Assembly: GCA_013215615.1 (NCBI GenBank)
Contig: JABSQX010000005.1
Location: forward strand, 1-42,168
DNA length: 42,168 nucleotides
Direction: 5' to 3'
Source of the DNA: Myxococcales bacterium
Lineage (GTDB): Bacteria > Myxococcota_A > UBA9160 > SMWR01
This document shows positions 18,874 to 27,621 of the stretch, in pieces. The position numbers and the translations under genes were made by a program. Under the pieces are notes generated by a model. That model saw only the letters and a program-made list of their open reading frames with translations. It had not been told where the DNA came from and searched no databases. Every line of letters starts with the position of its first letter. Position 1 is the stretch's first letter.

Positions 18874-19832
18874 AGTGGCTGCTGTCCGCGATCGTGCTGA
18901 CCCTGGCGCCCGCAGCGGTGGCAGAGGAGGAAATCCTGTCTCGCTCGAAGAGTGGCCCGCTGTCGGTGACGCTGAGGCTCGCGCCCGCCCAGCCCGTGAT
19001 CGGGGACCGGGTCCGGCTCTCGATCGAGGCGCGCGCCGAGCCCGGCGTGGAGGTCTTGATGCCCTCCTTCGGCGAGGCCCTGGACCGCTACCGGGTGGTG
19101 TCCTTTACGCCCTCCGAGGAGGTCGATGACCAGGGCAATACCCTGGCGCGACAGCGCTATACCCTGGAGCCCTCCCGATCTGGGCCCCAGTCGATTCCCC
19201 CGCTGCTCGTGGAGTTCGTGGATCGCAGGCCAGGTCGCACGCAGGCTCCGGAGGATCAGGACGCCTACGAGTTGCTCACGGAGCGCATCGACTTCGAAGT
19301 CTCCTCGGTCCTGCCCGAGGACGCAGAACTGGAGCTGCGGCCTGCCCTCGGCCCCTTGGCGCCCCGGGAGGTCCCGGGTGCTGCGCTCTGGCCCTGGATG
19401 GCGGCGGGTGCCGTGCTGCTGGCCCTCGCCGCGCCCTTCGCGCTCCGCACGCTGCGGGGCCGGCTCGCGCAACGGCGCGCGCTTTCTGCCTATGACGTGG
19501 CCCGGGGAGAGCTCGACGCCCTGCTCTACGGCGAGCGGCCGGATCCTGCCAACATGGGCCGCTTCTTCGTGCGACTCTCCGACGTGATCCGACGCTACCT
19601 GGAGGACCGCTTCGGGTTGCGCTCGCCGGAACTCACCACCGAGGAGTTCCTGCTGGAACTTGCCCGTTCGCCGGATCTCTACGCTCAGCACCGGGATCTG
19701 CTGACGGCCTTCCTCACGCGTGCCGACCTGGTGAAGTTCGCCAACTTCGTGCCCGACGAGAGCGGTGTGCAGGAATCCATCGAGTCCGCCCAACTCTTTC
19801 TCGAGGATACCCGGGAGGTGGCGGGTGCCTGA
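18870..19832 (+). CDS. Short BatD/DUF4381-like membrane protein
   Basis: Membrane-anchored protein of 320 residues. A signal peptide (1-18) is followed by a periplasmic beta-rich domain similar to one Ig-like unit of BatD (PVIGDRVRLSIEARAEPG). One membrane helix lies at about 171-190. A cytosolic helical domain follows, with FVRLSDVIRRYLEDRFGLRS and LTRADLVKFANFVPD, typical of the DUF4381-type proteins found between DUF58 and BatA. It overlaps DUF58 by ATGA and batA by 8 bp. It is not a truncated copy of the batD gene further on, since it has its own complete cytosolic domain. It probably links periplasmic sensing to the MoxR-DUF58 pair, which is inference. Confidence 0.82.
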   Translation: MKWLLSAIVLTLAPAAVAEEEILSRSKSGPLSVTLRLAPAQPVIGDRVRLSIEARAEPGVEVLMPSFGEALDRYRVVSFTPSEEVDDQGNTLARQRYTLEPSRSGPQSIPPLLVEFVDRRPGRTQAPEDQDAYELLTERIDFEVSSVLPEDAELELRPALGPLAPREVPGAALWPWMAAGAVLLALAAPFALRTLRGRLAQRRALSAYDVARGELDALLYGERPDPANMGRFFVRLSDVIRRYLEDRFGLRSPELTTEEFLLELARSPDLYAQHRDLLTAFLTRADLVKFANFVPDESGVQESIESAQLFLEDTREVAGA

Positions 19833-20847
19833 GATCTCGGGGGGCTTCGAGCTGCGCGATCCGCTCTTCCTGCTGGCGGGGCTGCTCGCGCCGCTGCTCT
19901 TCTTGCTGGCAGCCAGGTCCGTGGGCGCCGTCCGCTACTCCAGCGTTGCTCCCCTTGGTGCGGCTCCGCGCTCGTGGCGGGTGCGTCTCGCGCACCTCCC
20001 GGCGTTGCTGCTGGCCGCGTGCGTGCTGGTGCTCGCGGTGGCCCTGGCGGGACCGCGTACCGGGGACGCGACCAGCGTGGTGGAGCGGGAGGGCATCGCC
20101 ATCGCCATGGTGGTGGACCGATCCAGCTCCATGCAGGCCAGGGACTTCGTGCGGGGAGACGCCAGCGTGAGCCGCCTGGACGCCGTCAAACGCGTATTCG
20201 ACGACTTCGTCTCGCGTCCTGGCCGGAGCGGAGACCTGATCGGTCTGGTGGCTTTCGCGCGCTACGCGGACGGCGTCTGCCCACTCACGACGGACCGCGG
20301 CAATCTGCTGGCGATCCTCGACCAGGTGGAGACCGCCACTCAGCGCTCCGAGGACGGCACCGCCATCGGGGACGGCCTGGCGCTCGCGGTGGAGCGTCTG
20401 CGTGGCCAGCAGGCGCTGTCGAAAGTCGCGATCCTGCTCAGCGACGGCGTGGACAACGCTGGCGTGATTTCCCCCCTGCAAGCCGCGGAACTGGCGGCCT
20501 CCCATGGCGTGCGCGTCTACACCATCGGGGCGGGCCGCACCGGCTACGCGCCCTTCCCCGTGCAGACGCGGGGGGGAAGGACCGTGCTGCAGCGCGCCTA
20601 CGTGGAGATGGACGAGCGCACGTTGCAGCGCATCGCGGCCAGCAGCGGCGGGCGCTACTTCGAAGCTGGAGACGCGGAGGCCCTGGCCGAGGTGATCGAC
20701 GAGATCGATCGCCTGGAACGCTCGGAGATCACGGAGGTCCGCTACCTCGAGTACCGCCACCACCACGTGGTGCTGGTGGCCTCGGCGCTGGGGCTGCTCG
20801 GCGTCAGCGTTCTGCTCTCGGCGAGCTGGCTGCGGCGGCTGCCGTGA
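19825..20847 (+). CDS. batA: BatA, membrane von Willebrand factor A protein
   Basis: Inner-membrane VWA protein of 340 residues. Two N-terminal helices (about 11-30 and 56-75) and one C-terminal helix (about 313-333) flank a VWA domain. Its MIDAS is complete: DRSSS (D98, S100, S102), T179 in DGTAIGDG, and D207 in LLSDGVDN. The GTG start at 19825 is chosen because it yields PEISGGFELRDPLFLLAGLL, the usual BatA opening, and overlaps the previous gene by 8 bp. It overlaps the next gene by GTGA. BatA and BatB are thought to form a membrane complex with BatC-E. The name comes from Bacteroides aerotolerance, but the molecular role is unsettled. Confidence 0.93.
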   Translation: MPEISGGFELRDPLFLLAGLLAPLLFLLAARSVGAVRYSSVAPLGAAPRSWRVRLAHLPALLLAACVLVLAVALAGPRTGDATSVVEREGIAIAMVVDRSSSMQARDFVRGDASVSRLDAVKRVFDDFVSRPGRSGDLIGLVAFARYADGVCPLTTDRGNLLAILDQVETATQRSEDGTAIGDGLALAVERLRGQQALSKVAILLSDGVDNAGVISPLQAAELAASHGVRVYTIGAGRTGYAPFPVQTRGGRTVLQRAYVEMDERTLQRIAASSGGRYFEAGDAEALAEVIDEIDRLERSEITEVRYLEYRHHHVVLVASALGLLGVSVLLSASWLRRLP

Positions 20848-23800
20848 GCGAGTTCCGCTTCGCGGAGCCGGGTTTTGTACACGTCCTGTGGATCGTGCTG
20901 GCATTGGCGCTGATACTCGTCGCGCTCGAGCGGCGCAGTGGTGGTGCGCTGGGCCGGCTGGTGGGGCCTTCGCTCCGCGCTCGCCTCGTGGAGGGGCCCG
21001 CGAACTGGCGGCGCTTCGCGCGTATCGGGCTGCTGGCGCTGTCCGCCGCCTGCCTGGTGCTGGCGCTGATGCGTCCACAGTGGGGTCTGCGCCACGTGGC
21101 CACGCCTCGTGTCGGTGCGGAGATCATGATCGCGCTGGACGTGTCGCGCTCCATGCTTGCCGAGGACGTGGCGCCCAACCGGCTGGAGCGCGCGAAAGCC
21201 GAGATCGTGGACCTGCTCGCGCACCTCCGCGGCGACCAGGTGGGCTTGATCGCCTTTGCGGGCCGAGCCAGCGTACTCTCGCCGCTCACTCCCGATTTCT
21301 CCTTCCTGCGCCTGGTGCTGGATGGCGCGGGCCCGCGCAGCGCGGGGCGCGGCGGCACGCGCCTCGAGGAGCCGATCCGCAAGGCGATCGAGGGCTTCGG
21401 CGAGCCCAGCGGAGCATCGCGCGTGCTGTTGCTCATCACCGACGGCGAGGACCACGGCTCCTTCCCACTCGATGCCGCTGCAGACGCCGCGGAGGCCGGC
21501 GTGACGGTGATCGCGATCGGCTTCGGGGACGAGGCGGGCAGCGAGATCCGGGTCACCGACGCGCGCACGGGGGCGAGCGAGTTGCTGCGGGACGCGGACG
21601 GCCGCCCGGTGACGAGCCGACTGGACGGGGTCCTGCTGCGCGACATCGCGCTGGCGACCGGCGGCGCCTACGTGCCGGCGGGCACTGGGGTATTGGATCT
21701 CGAGTCCATCTACCGCGAGCACATCGCGGGCCTCACCCGCGGCTCGCTGGATCCCCGCGGACGCAGCCTGCGCGAGGAGGCCTACGCGTGGTGCGTGCTG
21801 GCCGCGCTGGTGCTGCTCTTTGCCGGGGTTGCCGTCGTCTCGGGGCCGGCTGTGGTGGCGCTGGCCCTGGTGCTCTTCCTCTGGCTTCCCGCGCCCACCG
21901 CAGGGGCGGCAGAGGCGGAGCTTTCCGGGGAGGTTTCCGAGGAGGCAGCCGGCGCCCCCGCGCCGCGGGCCCTGGAGACGCCCCGCGAGCGGTACAACCG
22001 CGGGGTCGAGGCGTTGCAGGCCGGGGACTTCGAGGAGGCCGAGCGCTGGCTCGCCGAGGCGCGCAGCACCGGTGGCGACGATCTCGAGTTGCGCTTCCGC
22101 GCCAGCTACGACCTGGGCTTTGCGGCCGTGCAGGGTGCGGGGCGCCTGGAGGCCGAGGCTCCCGGGGAGGCCCTCGACAGCTTGCACCGCGGCGCGGACT
22201 GGTTTCGGGAGGCGGTTTCGCTTCGACCCGAGAACGAGGCGGCACGCGCGAACCTCGAAGTGGCACTTCGTCGCGCCCTGCTGCTCGCGGATCGCCTCGC
22301 TCGCGAGCGGGAAGGAGGCCTCGAGCAGGAGCTGCAGGCTCTCGCGCAGCGTCAGCGTGAGATCGCGGCTTCCGTGGTGGGGTTGCAGGTGCGCGAAGAG
22401 CGGGAGCAGGAGATGCTCTCGAGCGAACGCTTGCGCCGGGAGTACCGCGAGCTGGCGACTTCTGAACGCACCCTGCTCGCGGAGGCGGACCAGTTGGCGG
22501 CTCGCCTCGGCGAGGAGTGGGATGCGCTGAAGGCCCGGCCCGAGGAGGAGTTGGGGCCCGAGGATGCGGCGCGCGGTGCCCAGCTGGCCGGCGTGCTCCA
22601 TTATCTGCACCGGGCGCGAGAGCGCATGGGGCAGACCCGCAGCCAACTCCGCAAGCGCCAGGGCGAGCGCGCCTATCGGCGCAGTGCCGCGGCGTTGGGG
22701 GAGTTGCTACGTGCGCTCGACCAGTTGATGGATCCGCTTCGCGTGCTGGACGCGCTCCTGCGAGACCAGCACGGGCTGTCTGAGAGGACACGCGTGAGTG
22801 TCGAAGCCGGAGATCGGGCGGGGGGCGAGGGGTTGCTGCCCGCCCCGCTCGCCACCAAATCCCTGGCGGAGGCGCAGACCAGCGTGGCGGAACGAATCGG
22901 AGAATTACACCTTCGGATGCGCGCAGGTCTCGACGCCGAAAGCGAGCCCCCAGCCGGTGATTCCGAGGCGGAGGCGCTGTGGGCCGCGATCGAGCGTGCA
23001 GCCCCCCTGGTTTCTCGCGCCCGCGATCGCTGCCGGGACGCGACCGCAGCGCTGCAGGCCCGTACGTCCGCTGAGGCAGTTCCGTTGCAGCGCGAAGCCT
23101 TGCAGGCGCTCGCGGATGCGCGCGAGTTGTTCCTGGACCTGCGAGGCCTCGTGGAGGCCACCTACGCGGCCCAGGTGCTGATTGAGAGCCTGCTGGTGGG
23201 GCAGGAGGAGGCGCTGTTGCACGAGGCGCGGCCCGCCTTGGCCGAGGCGCAGCGTAGTAACCTCGCGCGCGGCGAGCGTCTCGCGGAACTCCTGGCGCGC
23301 GAACGCGAAGCCGCGGCGGCCGCGGCCGCCGGGGAGGAGCCGGCAGCTGGGGCGGAGACGGATCTCGAGCGCCTGGATCTGGCTGCGAGGCTGCTGCCCC
23401 TGGCGGTCGGCGCCATGCGCGACGCCCACGACATTATGGACGCCGAAGCGGCGCCAACGGACTACGCGCCGGCGCGGTCGGCCGCCCGTGACGCTCGGGA
23501 GCGGCTGGCCACGCTGCGCCGCCTCTTCTTCAGTATCGTCGAGCACGTGCGAGAGGCCGCGGAGCGCCAGCTGGCCCTGGCGGACCGCAGCCGGGACGCT
23601 GAGGCCCTGTGGAGCCGCGGAGACGCCGAGGGGAGTGAGCGCGTCGGGGAACTGGCGGCCGCGCAGGCGTCGCTCGCCGACCGCACGTTGATCCTCGCGA
23701 ACGAAATCGGCGAACAGTCCGCGGAGGCGCTGCGTGCCGAGGACCCGGCGGCAGAGGAGAGCGCGACTCGCTTGCGCGAGGCCGCCGAGCAGATCCTGCT

Positions 23801-24140
23801 CGCCGAGGGAGCCATGCGGGGAGCCCATGACGCCCTGACCCGGGAGCCCGCGGCCTTTCCAGAGGTTGCATCCGGTCAGCAGGCGGCGCTCTCCTCCTTG
23901 GCCCGGGCGCTGGCGCTCCTGGAACCCCCGCAGCAAGAAGAGCAGGGAGACTCCGGCTCGCAGCCCGAGGAGGGATCTCCGGGCTCGGATGCCGCGGCGC
24001 AGCAGCAGCAGGCTCCTTCCCAGGCGGGTTCGGATCCCGCGCAACTCCTGCAGGGCGTACGCGACCGGGAGGCGCAGCGGCGGCGCGAACGCGCCGAGGC
24101 AGCTTCGGGTTCGGAGGCGACCGTGGAGAAGGACTGGTGA
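20844..24140 (+). CDS. batB: BatB-BatC fusion: VWA, TPR and long helical protein
   Basis: A 1098-residue fusion of two normally separate proteins. Residues 1-350 are BatB: membrane helices at about 12-29 and 61-76, a VWA domain with full MIDAS (D99, S101, S103, T172, D200) and helices at about 314-333 and 335-350. Residues 380-480 are TPR-like (RERYNRGVEALQAGDFEEAE), as in BatC. About 500 residues of charged helical, coiled-coil-like sequence follow, rich in Glu, Arg and Ala, far longer than in BatC. A glutamine- and serine-rich linker (about 1030-1060) leads to AQLLQGVRDREAQRRRER and a terminal EKDW, which is how BatC proteins end. The GTG start overlaps batA by GTGA and the stop overlaps batD by GTGA. 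No frameshift or internal stop breaks the reading frame, so the fusion is genuine. Confidence 0.9.
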   Translation: MSEFRFAEPGFVHVLWIVLALALILVALERRSGGALGRLVGPSLRARLVEGPANWRRFARIGLLALSAACLVLALMRPQWGLRHVATPRVGAEIMIALDVSRSMLAEDVAPNRLERAKAEIVDLLAHLRGDQVGLIAFAGRASVLSPLTPDFSFLRLVLDGAGPRSAGRGGTRLEEPIRKAIEGFGEPSGASRVLLLITDGEDHGSFPLDAAADAAEAGVTVIAIGFGDEAGSEIRVTDARTGASELLRDADGRPVTSRLDGVLLRDIALATGGAYVPAGTGVLDLESIYREHIAGLTRGSLDPRGRSLREEAYAWCVLAALVLLFAGVAVVSGPAVVALALVLFLWLPAPTAGAAEAELSGEVSEEAAGAPAPRALETPRERYNRGVEALQAGDFEEAERWLAEARSTGGDDLELRFRASYDLGFAAVQGAGRLEAEAPGEALDSLHRGADWFREAVSLRPENEAARANLEVALRRALLLADRLAREREGGLEQELQALAQRQREIAASVVGLQVREEREQEMLSSERLRREYRELATSERTLLAEADQLAARLGEEWDALKARPEEELGPEDAARGAQLAGVLHYLHRARERMGQTRSQLRKRQGERAYRRSAAALGELLRALDQLMDPLRVLDALLRDQHGLSERTRVSVEAGDRAGGEGLLPAPLATKSLAEAQTSVAERIGELHLRMRAGLDAESEPPAGDSEAEALWAAIERAAPLVSRARDRCRDATAALQARTSAEAVPLQREALQALADARELFLDLRGLVEATYAAQVLIESLLVGQEEALLHEARPALAEAQRSNLARGERLAELLAREREAAAAAAAGEEPAAGAETDLERLDLAARLLPLAVGAMRDAHDIMDAEAAPTDYAPARSAARDARERLATLRRLFFSIVEHVREAAERQLALADRSRDAEALWSRGDAEGSERVGELAAAQASLADRTLILANEIGEQSAEALRAEDPAAEESATRLREAAEQILLAEGAMRGAHDALTREPAAFPEVASGQQAALSSLARALALLEPPQQEEQGDSGSQPEEGSPGSDAAAQQQQAPSQAGSDPAQLLQGVRDREAQRRRERAEAASGSEATVEKDW

Positions 24141-25909
24141 GACGAGGGCTGCTTCGGGGCTTGGCGCTTGCGGGCTGCCTGTGCGTGCTCGGACCGGCGA
24201 TCCGAGCGCAGACGGCGCGCCTGCAGCTGGAGCGCGGTCCCTACTACGCGGGTGAATCGATGCGGCTACAGCTGAGCGTGGTGGGCTTCGACGACGTGCC
24301 CACCCCGAAACTCGACTTCGACCCGGTGGATGGCGCTCGGATCAACGTCACCGGGACGAGCCCCAGCGTCAGCGAATCCATCAACATCGTGAACGGCGAG
24401 ATGAGCCGACGCCGCGAGGTCAAGCACGTCTTCGAGCTGCAACTGCTCGCGGAGCGCCCCGGACCGCTGCTCTTGCCCCCGATGCGCTTGACCCAAGGAC
24501 GCAAGCGTGCGGAGAGCGCCCCGCTGCAGCTTCAGGTGCAGGCCCTCCCCACGCACTCGGAGATCAGCGTCGAACTGCGCCTTCCCGAGCGCCCCCTTTA
24601 CGTGGGGGAGCGGGCCCCGGTCACGATCCGCATGCGGCTACCGGACAGCATGCAGCGGAACCTGGAGAGCTACACGCTGCGGGTGCCGCTCTTCGATGCG
24701 GGGGGTCGCTTCCATTTCATCGATTCCAGCGAGCCCGGGGACGTGCAGCTGCGGGTTGCGCTCGCCAGCGGAGAGCTCGCCCTGCCCGCGCAGGTCGCGG
24801 AGGAGCAGAGCCAGGGGCGTCGCTACATGGTGTTCAGTGCTGAGCGCACCTTGATCCCCCTCGAGGTGGGCCGCCAGCAGATTCCGGCCGCCAGTTTGAC
24901 GGCCAGCGAAGGCGTTGCCTTCCAGCGAGATTTCTTTCGGGGCCGGAGGCCCACTCGTGTGCGCAAGTGGCGCGCCGCAGACCGCTTGCGCGAGCTGGTG
25001 GTGCGCCCCATACCACACGAGGGCCGACCGGCGAGCTTCGCGGGTTCGGTGGGCCGCGGTTTCACGCTCGAGGTCTCGGCGGACCGCAGCGTGGTGCAGG
25101 TCGGGGATCCCATCAGTCTCGCCCTGGTGCTGCGCGGTGAAGGCCTGGAGCGCGCCTCGTTGCCGCCACTCTCCGCCGAGGGCTTGCTGCCCCCCACGGA
25201 CTTCCGCGTGCCTGCCGGCGAGTTGCCCGGGGAATTCGAGGGTGACGAGAAGCGTTTCAGTGCCCAGGTGCGCGTACTGGATGCAGGCGTCTCCGAGATC
25301 CCCGCGCTGGCCTTTTCCTGGTTCGACCCCACCCGCGAGCGTTTCGAGACCACCCATTCCCGGCCCATCGCGCTGTCGGTACGCGAAGCGAAACGGGTGG
25401 GCGCGGAGGCGGTGGAGCGCGCTCCCCAGGCGAAGGCGCCCGTACCCCCCGAGGAGCCGGCGGCCAGCCCGCTGGGATGGGGGAGTCACGCGGATCTCGC
25501 CATCGTGGCCGATGCCCGCCGCCTGCGCGGGGCGTCGGCTGGGGGGCGCCAGGTCTACCTGCAGACCACCCTCTACGGCGTGGGCCTGTTGCTGCTGGTC
25601 GCCGCCCTTCTCGATCGGCGCCGACGCGACCTGGATCCCAGGTTACGGGAGCGACGGCTGGCGCTGGACCGGGCGCGCCGTCGGCTGCGGGAGGCCGCGA
25701 ATCGCGCGCCCGAAACCGCGCTGGAAGAGGTCGCCGACGCGCTGCGGCGGATGCGCGCGGAGTTGCCGGAGGTGCCTGCGCCCGAGATCGAGTCCTTCCT
25801 CGCCGAGTGTGACGCGCTGCGCTTCGCACCCGCGGCCGGCGGCGCGGACACGGAGCTGCTGGCGCGTGCCACGGCACTCGTCGCGGAGTTCTCGGAGCGC
25901 GCTCGATGA
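24137..25909 (+). CDS. batD: BatD protein
   Basis: Periplasm-facing Bat component of 590 residues. A signal peptide (about 1-24) precedes several Ig-like beta domains. Typical BatD passages are LERGPYYAGESMRLQLSVVG near the start, PERPLYVGERAPVTIRMRL, and SADRSVVQVGDPISLALVLR. A single membrane helix lies at about 472-492, followed by a basic, helical cytosolic tail of about 95 residues that is similar in character to DUF4381 tails. The GTG start is coupled to the batB-batC fusion, and the stop is coupled to batE by ATGA. BatD is thought to scaffold the BatA/BatB complex in the periplasm. Confidence 0.9.
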   Translation: MRRGLLRGLALAGCLCVLGPAIRAQTARLQLERGPYYAGESMRLQLSVVGFDDVPTPKLDFDPVDGARINVTGTSPSVSESINIVNGEMSRRREVKHVFELQLLAERPGPLLLPPMRLTQGRKRAESAPLQLQVQALPTHSEISVELRLPERPLYVGERAPVTIRMRLPDSMQRNLESYTLRVPLFDAGGRFHFIDSSEPGDVQLRVALASGELALPAQVAEEQSQGRRYMVFSAERTLIPLEVGRQQIPAASLTASEGVAFQRDFFRGRRPTRVRKWRAADRLRELVVRPIPHEGRPASFAGSVGRGFTLEVSADRSVVQVGDPISLALVLRGEGLERASLPPLSAEGLLPPTDFRVPAGELPGEFEGDEKRFSAQVRVLDAGVSEIPALAFSWFDPTRERFETTHSRPIALSVREAKRVGAEAVERAPQAKAPVPPEEPAASPLGWGSHADLAIVADARRLRGASAGGRQVYLQTTLYGVGLLLLVAALLDRRRRDLDPRLRERRLALDRARRRLREAANRAPETALEEVADALRRMRAELPEVPAPEIESFLAECDALRFAPAAGGADTELLARATALVAEFSERAR

Positions 25910-26712
25910 GGGGGATCACGGGATTGCTGCTGGGATTGTTGGCCACGTTTCCCGCCGAGGCTCCCGCGGAGACTCCGCTGCTCGAGCAAGCCGTGGAGAC
26001 CTACGCGCGGGCGCTGGACACCGAGGAGCGCTCCGAGCGCCTGGCGACCTTCCGGAGTGCGGAGCGCATGTTCTCGAAGCTCGCGTTGCAGGGCTACGAG
26101 AGCGCGGATCTCTACGTGAATACCGGCAACGCGGCCCTGCAGGCGGAGCGACTCGGCGCCGCGGTGCTCGCCTACCGTCGCGCCCTGCTCGAAGACCCCG
26201 ACCACCCGCGAGCCCTCCGCAACCTTGAGTACGCGCGTGGCCTGTTGCCGGAATGGTTGCCGCGGCCCGAGCCCGCGGGAATGCTGGACAGCTTCTTCTT
26301 CTGGCACGTCAGCCTGACACGCGCCGAGCGCGGGCTGGCGGCGGCGCTGTGTTTCTTCCTGGCCTGTACGTTGGCGGCGGCGGGCATCCGCTTCGGCCTG
26401 GGTCCGCTGCGCAACACCGCCCTGTTGCCGGGGCTCGTCTGGTTGGCGCTGGTCCTTTCGCTGATCTTCGATCCCGCGGCGGATGCCTCGAAGGAGGGCG
26501 TGGTCAGCGCCGAGGAGGTCACGTTACGCGTCGCAGACTCGCACCTCGCCGCGCCGGCCCTCCCGCACCCGCTTCCGGCCGGGGCCGAAGTGCGTGTGCT
26601 CGAGCGGCGCCCGCCGTGGCTGAGGGTTCGGCTGGCAAGCGGTCGCTCGGCCTGGTTGGCCATGGACTCCGTGACGATGCTGACCTCGTCCGATCTCGTG
26701 CCCGATTCCTAG
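25906..26712 (+). CDS. batE: BatE-like TPR-SH3 membrane protein
   Basis: Last gene of the Bat operon, 268 residues. A signal peptide is followed by TPR repeats at about 40-110 (DLYVNTGNAALQAERLGAAV, YRRALLEDPDHPRALRNLEY). Two membrane helices lie at about 142-162 and 167-187. The C-terminal 65 residues form a bacterial SH3-like domain (GAEVRVLERRPPWLRVRLAS, then SAWL). This TPR, two-helix, SH3 order is that of BatE. SH3 domains of this kind often contact peptidoglycan or peptides in the periplasm. It overlaps batD by ATGA. After its stop there is an 84-bp gap before the CBS gene. Confidence 0.88.
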   Translation: MRGITGLLLGLLATFPAEAPAETPLLEQAVETYARALDTEERSERLATFRSAERMFSKLALQGYESADLYVNTGNAALQAERLGAAVLAYRRALLEDPDHPRALRNLEYARGLLPEWLPRPEPAGMLDSFFFWHVSLTRAERGLAAALCFFLACTLAAAGIRFGLGPLRNTALLPGLVWLALVLSLIFDPAADASKEGVVSAEEVTLRVADSHLAAPALPHPLPAGAEVRVLERRPPWLRVRLASGRSAWLAMDSVTMLTSSDLVPDS

Positions 26713-26796
26713 GGTCGGCAGCCAGGGGCTCTGCGGCTGGGCTTGCAATCACCCGGAAGTTCTCCACCCTGTGCAGCCAAGCGGGGTAGCTGCGCG

Positions 26797-27237
26797 ATGG
26801 ATCTCGGACGGATCGAGCGGATCCCCAGCATCAAGGCGGTGATGACTCCCTTCCCCTATACGATCGGAGTGGAGGAATCGCTCTCCCGCGCCGAAGCCAT
26901 CATGCGGGCACACGGTGTCCGACACGTTCCGGTGGAGGATGCGGGGCGCATCGTGGGGATCGTCAGCGACCAGGACCTCCGACGGGTGCCCGTGGCAGCA
27001 GCCGATCAGAGCGATTCCCGGGTAGGGGACTTCTGCATCACCGAGCCCTACGTGGCAGATCTCGAGACGCGGCTCGACGATGTGTTGATCCAGATGGTGC
27101 GACGCCGAGTGGCAGCCGCGTTGATCACCCGCGAGGGCAAGCTGGTCGGGATCTTTACCACCACGGACGCCTGCCAGGTACTCGCCGATGCCTTGCGCGC
27201 ACGCTTCGCGCCGTCCGGCGGAGACAGCGCGGCCTAG
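26797..27237 (+). CDS. CBS-domain pair protein
   Basis: Stand-alone Bateman module of 146 residues: two CBS domains (about 12-68 and 78-136) and nothing else. The first begins IKAVMTPFPYTIGVEESLSR and holds the typical HGVRHVPVED and IVGIVSDQDLRR. The second has the typical RRVAAALITREGKLVGIFTT ending. Such proteins bind adenosine nucleotides and regulate partner enzymes or transporters. The ATG at 26797 gives the family N-terminus; an upstream in-frame start would add a cysteine- and proline-rich tail. It lies 84 bp after batE and 3 bp before the small membrane protein, so those two are probably co-transcribed. Confidence 0.88.
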   Translation: MDLGRIERIPSIKAVMTPFPYTIGVEESLSRAEAIMRAHGVRHVPVEDAGRIVGIVSDQDLRRVPVAAADQSDSRVGDFCITEPYVADLETRLDDVLIQMVRRRVAAALITREGKLVGIFTTTDACQVLADALRARFAPSGGDSAA

Positions 27238-27240
27238 GCG

Positions 27241-27621
27241 ATGCAGGGCTTCCTCCTTCGCACCGCCGTCTGCTCCCTGGGGCTCTGGATTGCCAAGGGA
27301 ATCGTCCCGAGCATGCAGATTGAATCGACCGCTACGCTGCTCTGGGCTGCGGTGCTGCTGGGTGTGGTCAACGCAATCGTGCGTCCCCTGGCCATCCTCT
27401 TCACGCTTCCCCTCACGGTGCTCACGCTAGGCCTGTTCCTGTGGGTGGTGAATGCCGCCATGCTCGGCCTGGTGGCCGTGCTGGTGGATGGATTTTCGCT
27501 GGGCGGTTTCTTCCCCGCGCTGGCGGCCTCGGCGATCGTGGGGATCACGGGTTGGATCGCGTCGCTCTACATCGGACCCCGGGGCAAGATGGAGGTCATC
27601 GTCCTCGATCGCCCGCGCTAG
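27241..27621 (+). CDS. Small four-helix membrane protein (phage holin family 4/DUF360-like)
   Basis: Integral membrane protein of 126 residues with four hydrophobic helices (about 5-22, 31-50, 54-82 and 88-110). It contains VNAIVRPLAILFTLPLTVLT, the hallmark of the family annotated as 'phage holin family protein' (YvlD/DUF360-like). Despite that name, members are chromosomal and not linked to phage. The role is unknown, possibly envelope stress or phospholipid related. It begins 3 bp after the CBS gene. It converges on the acyl-CoA dehydrogenase gene with a 4-bp overlap: a single CTAG supplies the TAG stop to both strands. Confidence 0.87.
   Translation: MQGFLLRTAVCSLGLWIAKGIVPSMQIESTATLLWAAVLLGVVNAIVRPLAILFTLPLTVLTLGLFLWVVNAAMLGLVAVLVDGFSLGGFFPALAASAIVGITGWIASLYIGPRGKMEVIVLDRPR

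Noticed and set aside
19974-20843. An extension of the BatB-BatC fusion into batA
   Set aside because: This frame is a shadow of batA; the fusion begins naturally at the GTG overlapping the batA stop.
27241-27621. Evidence of a prophage from the 'holin family' protein
   Set aside because: The family is a chromosomal membrane protein despite its name, and no phage genes, attachment sites or integrase are nearby.
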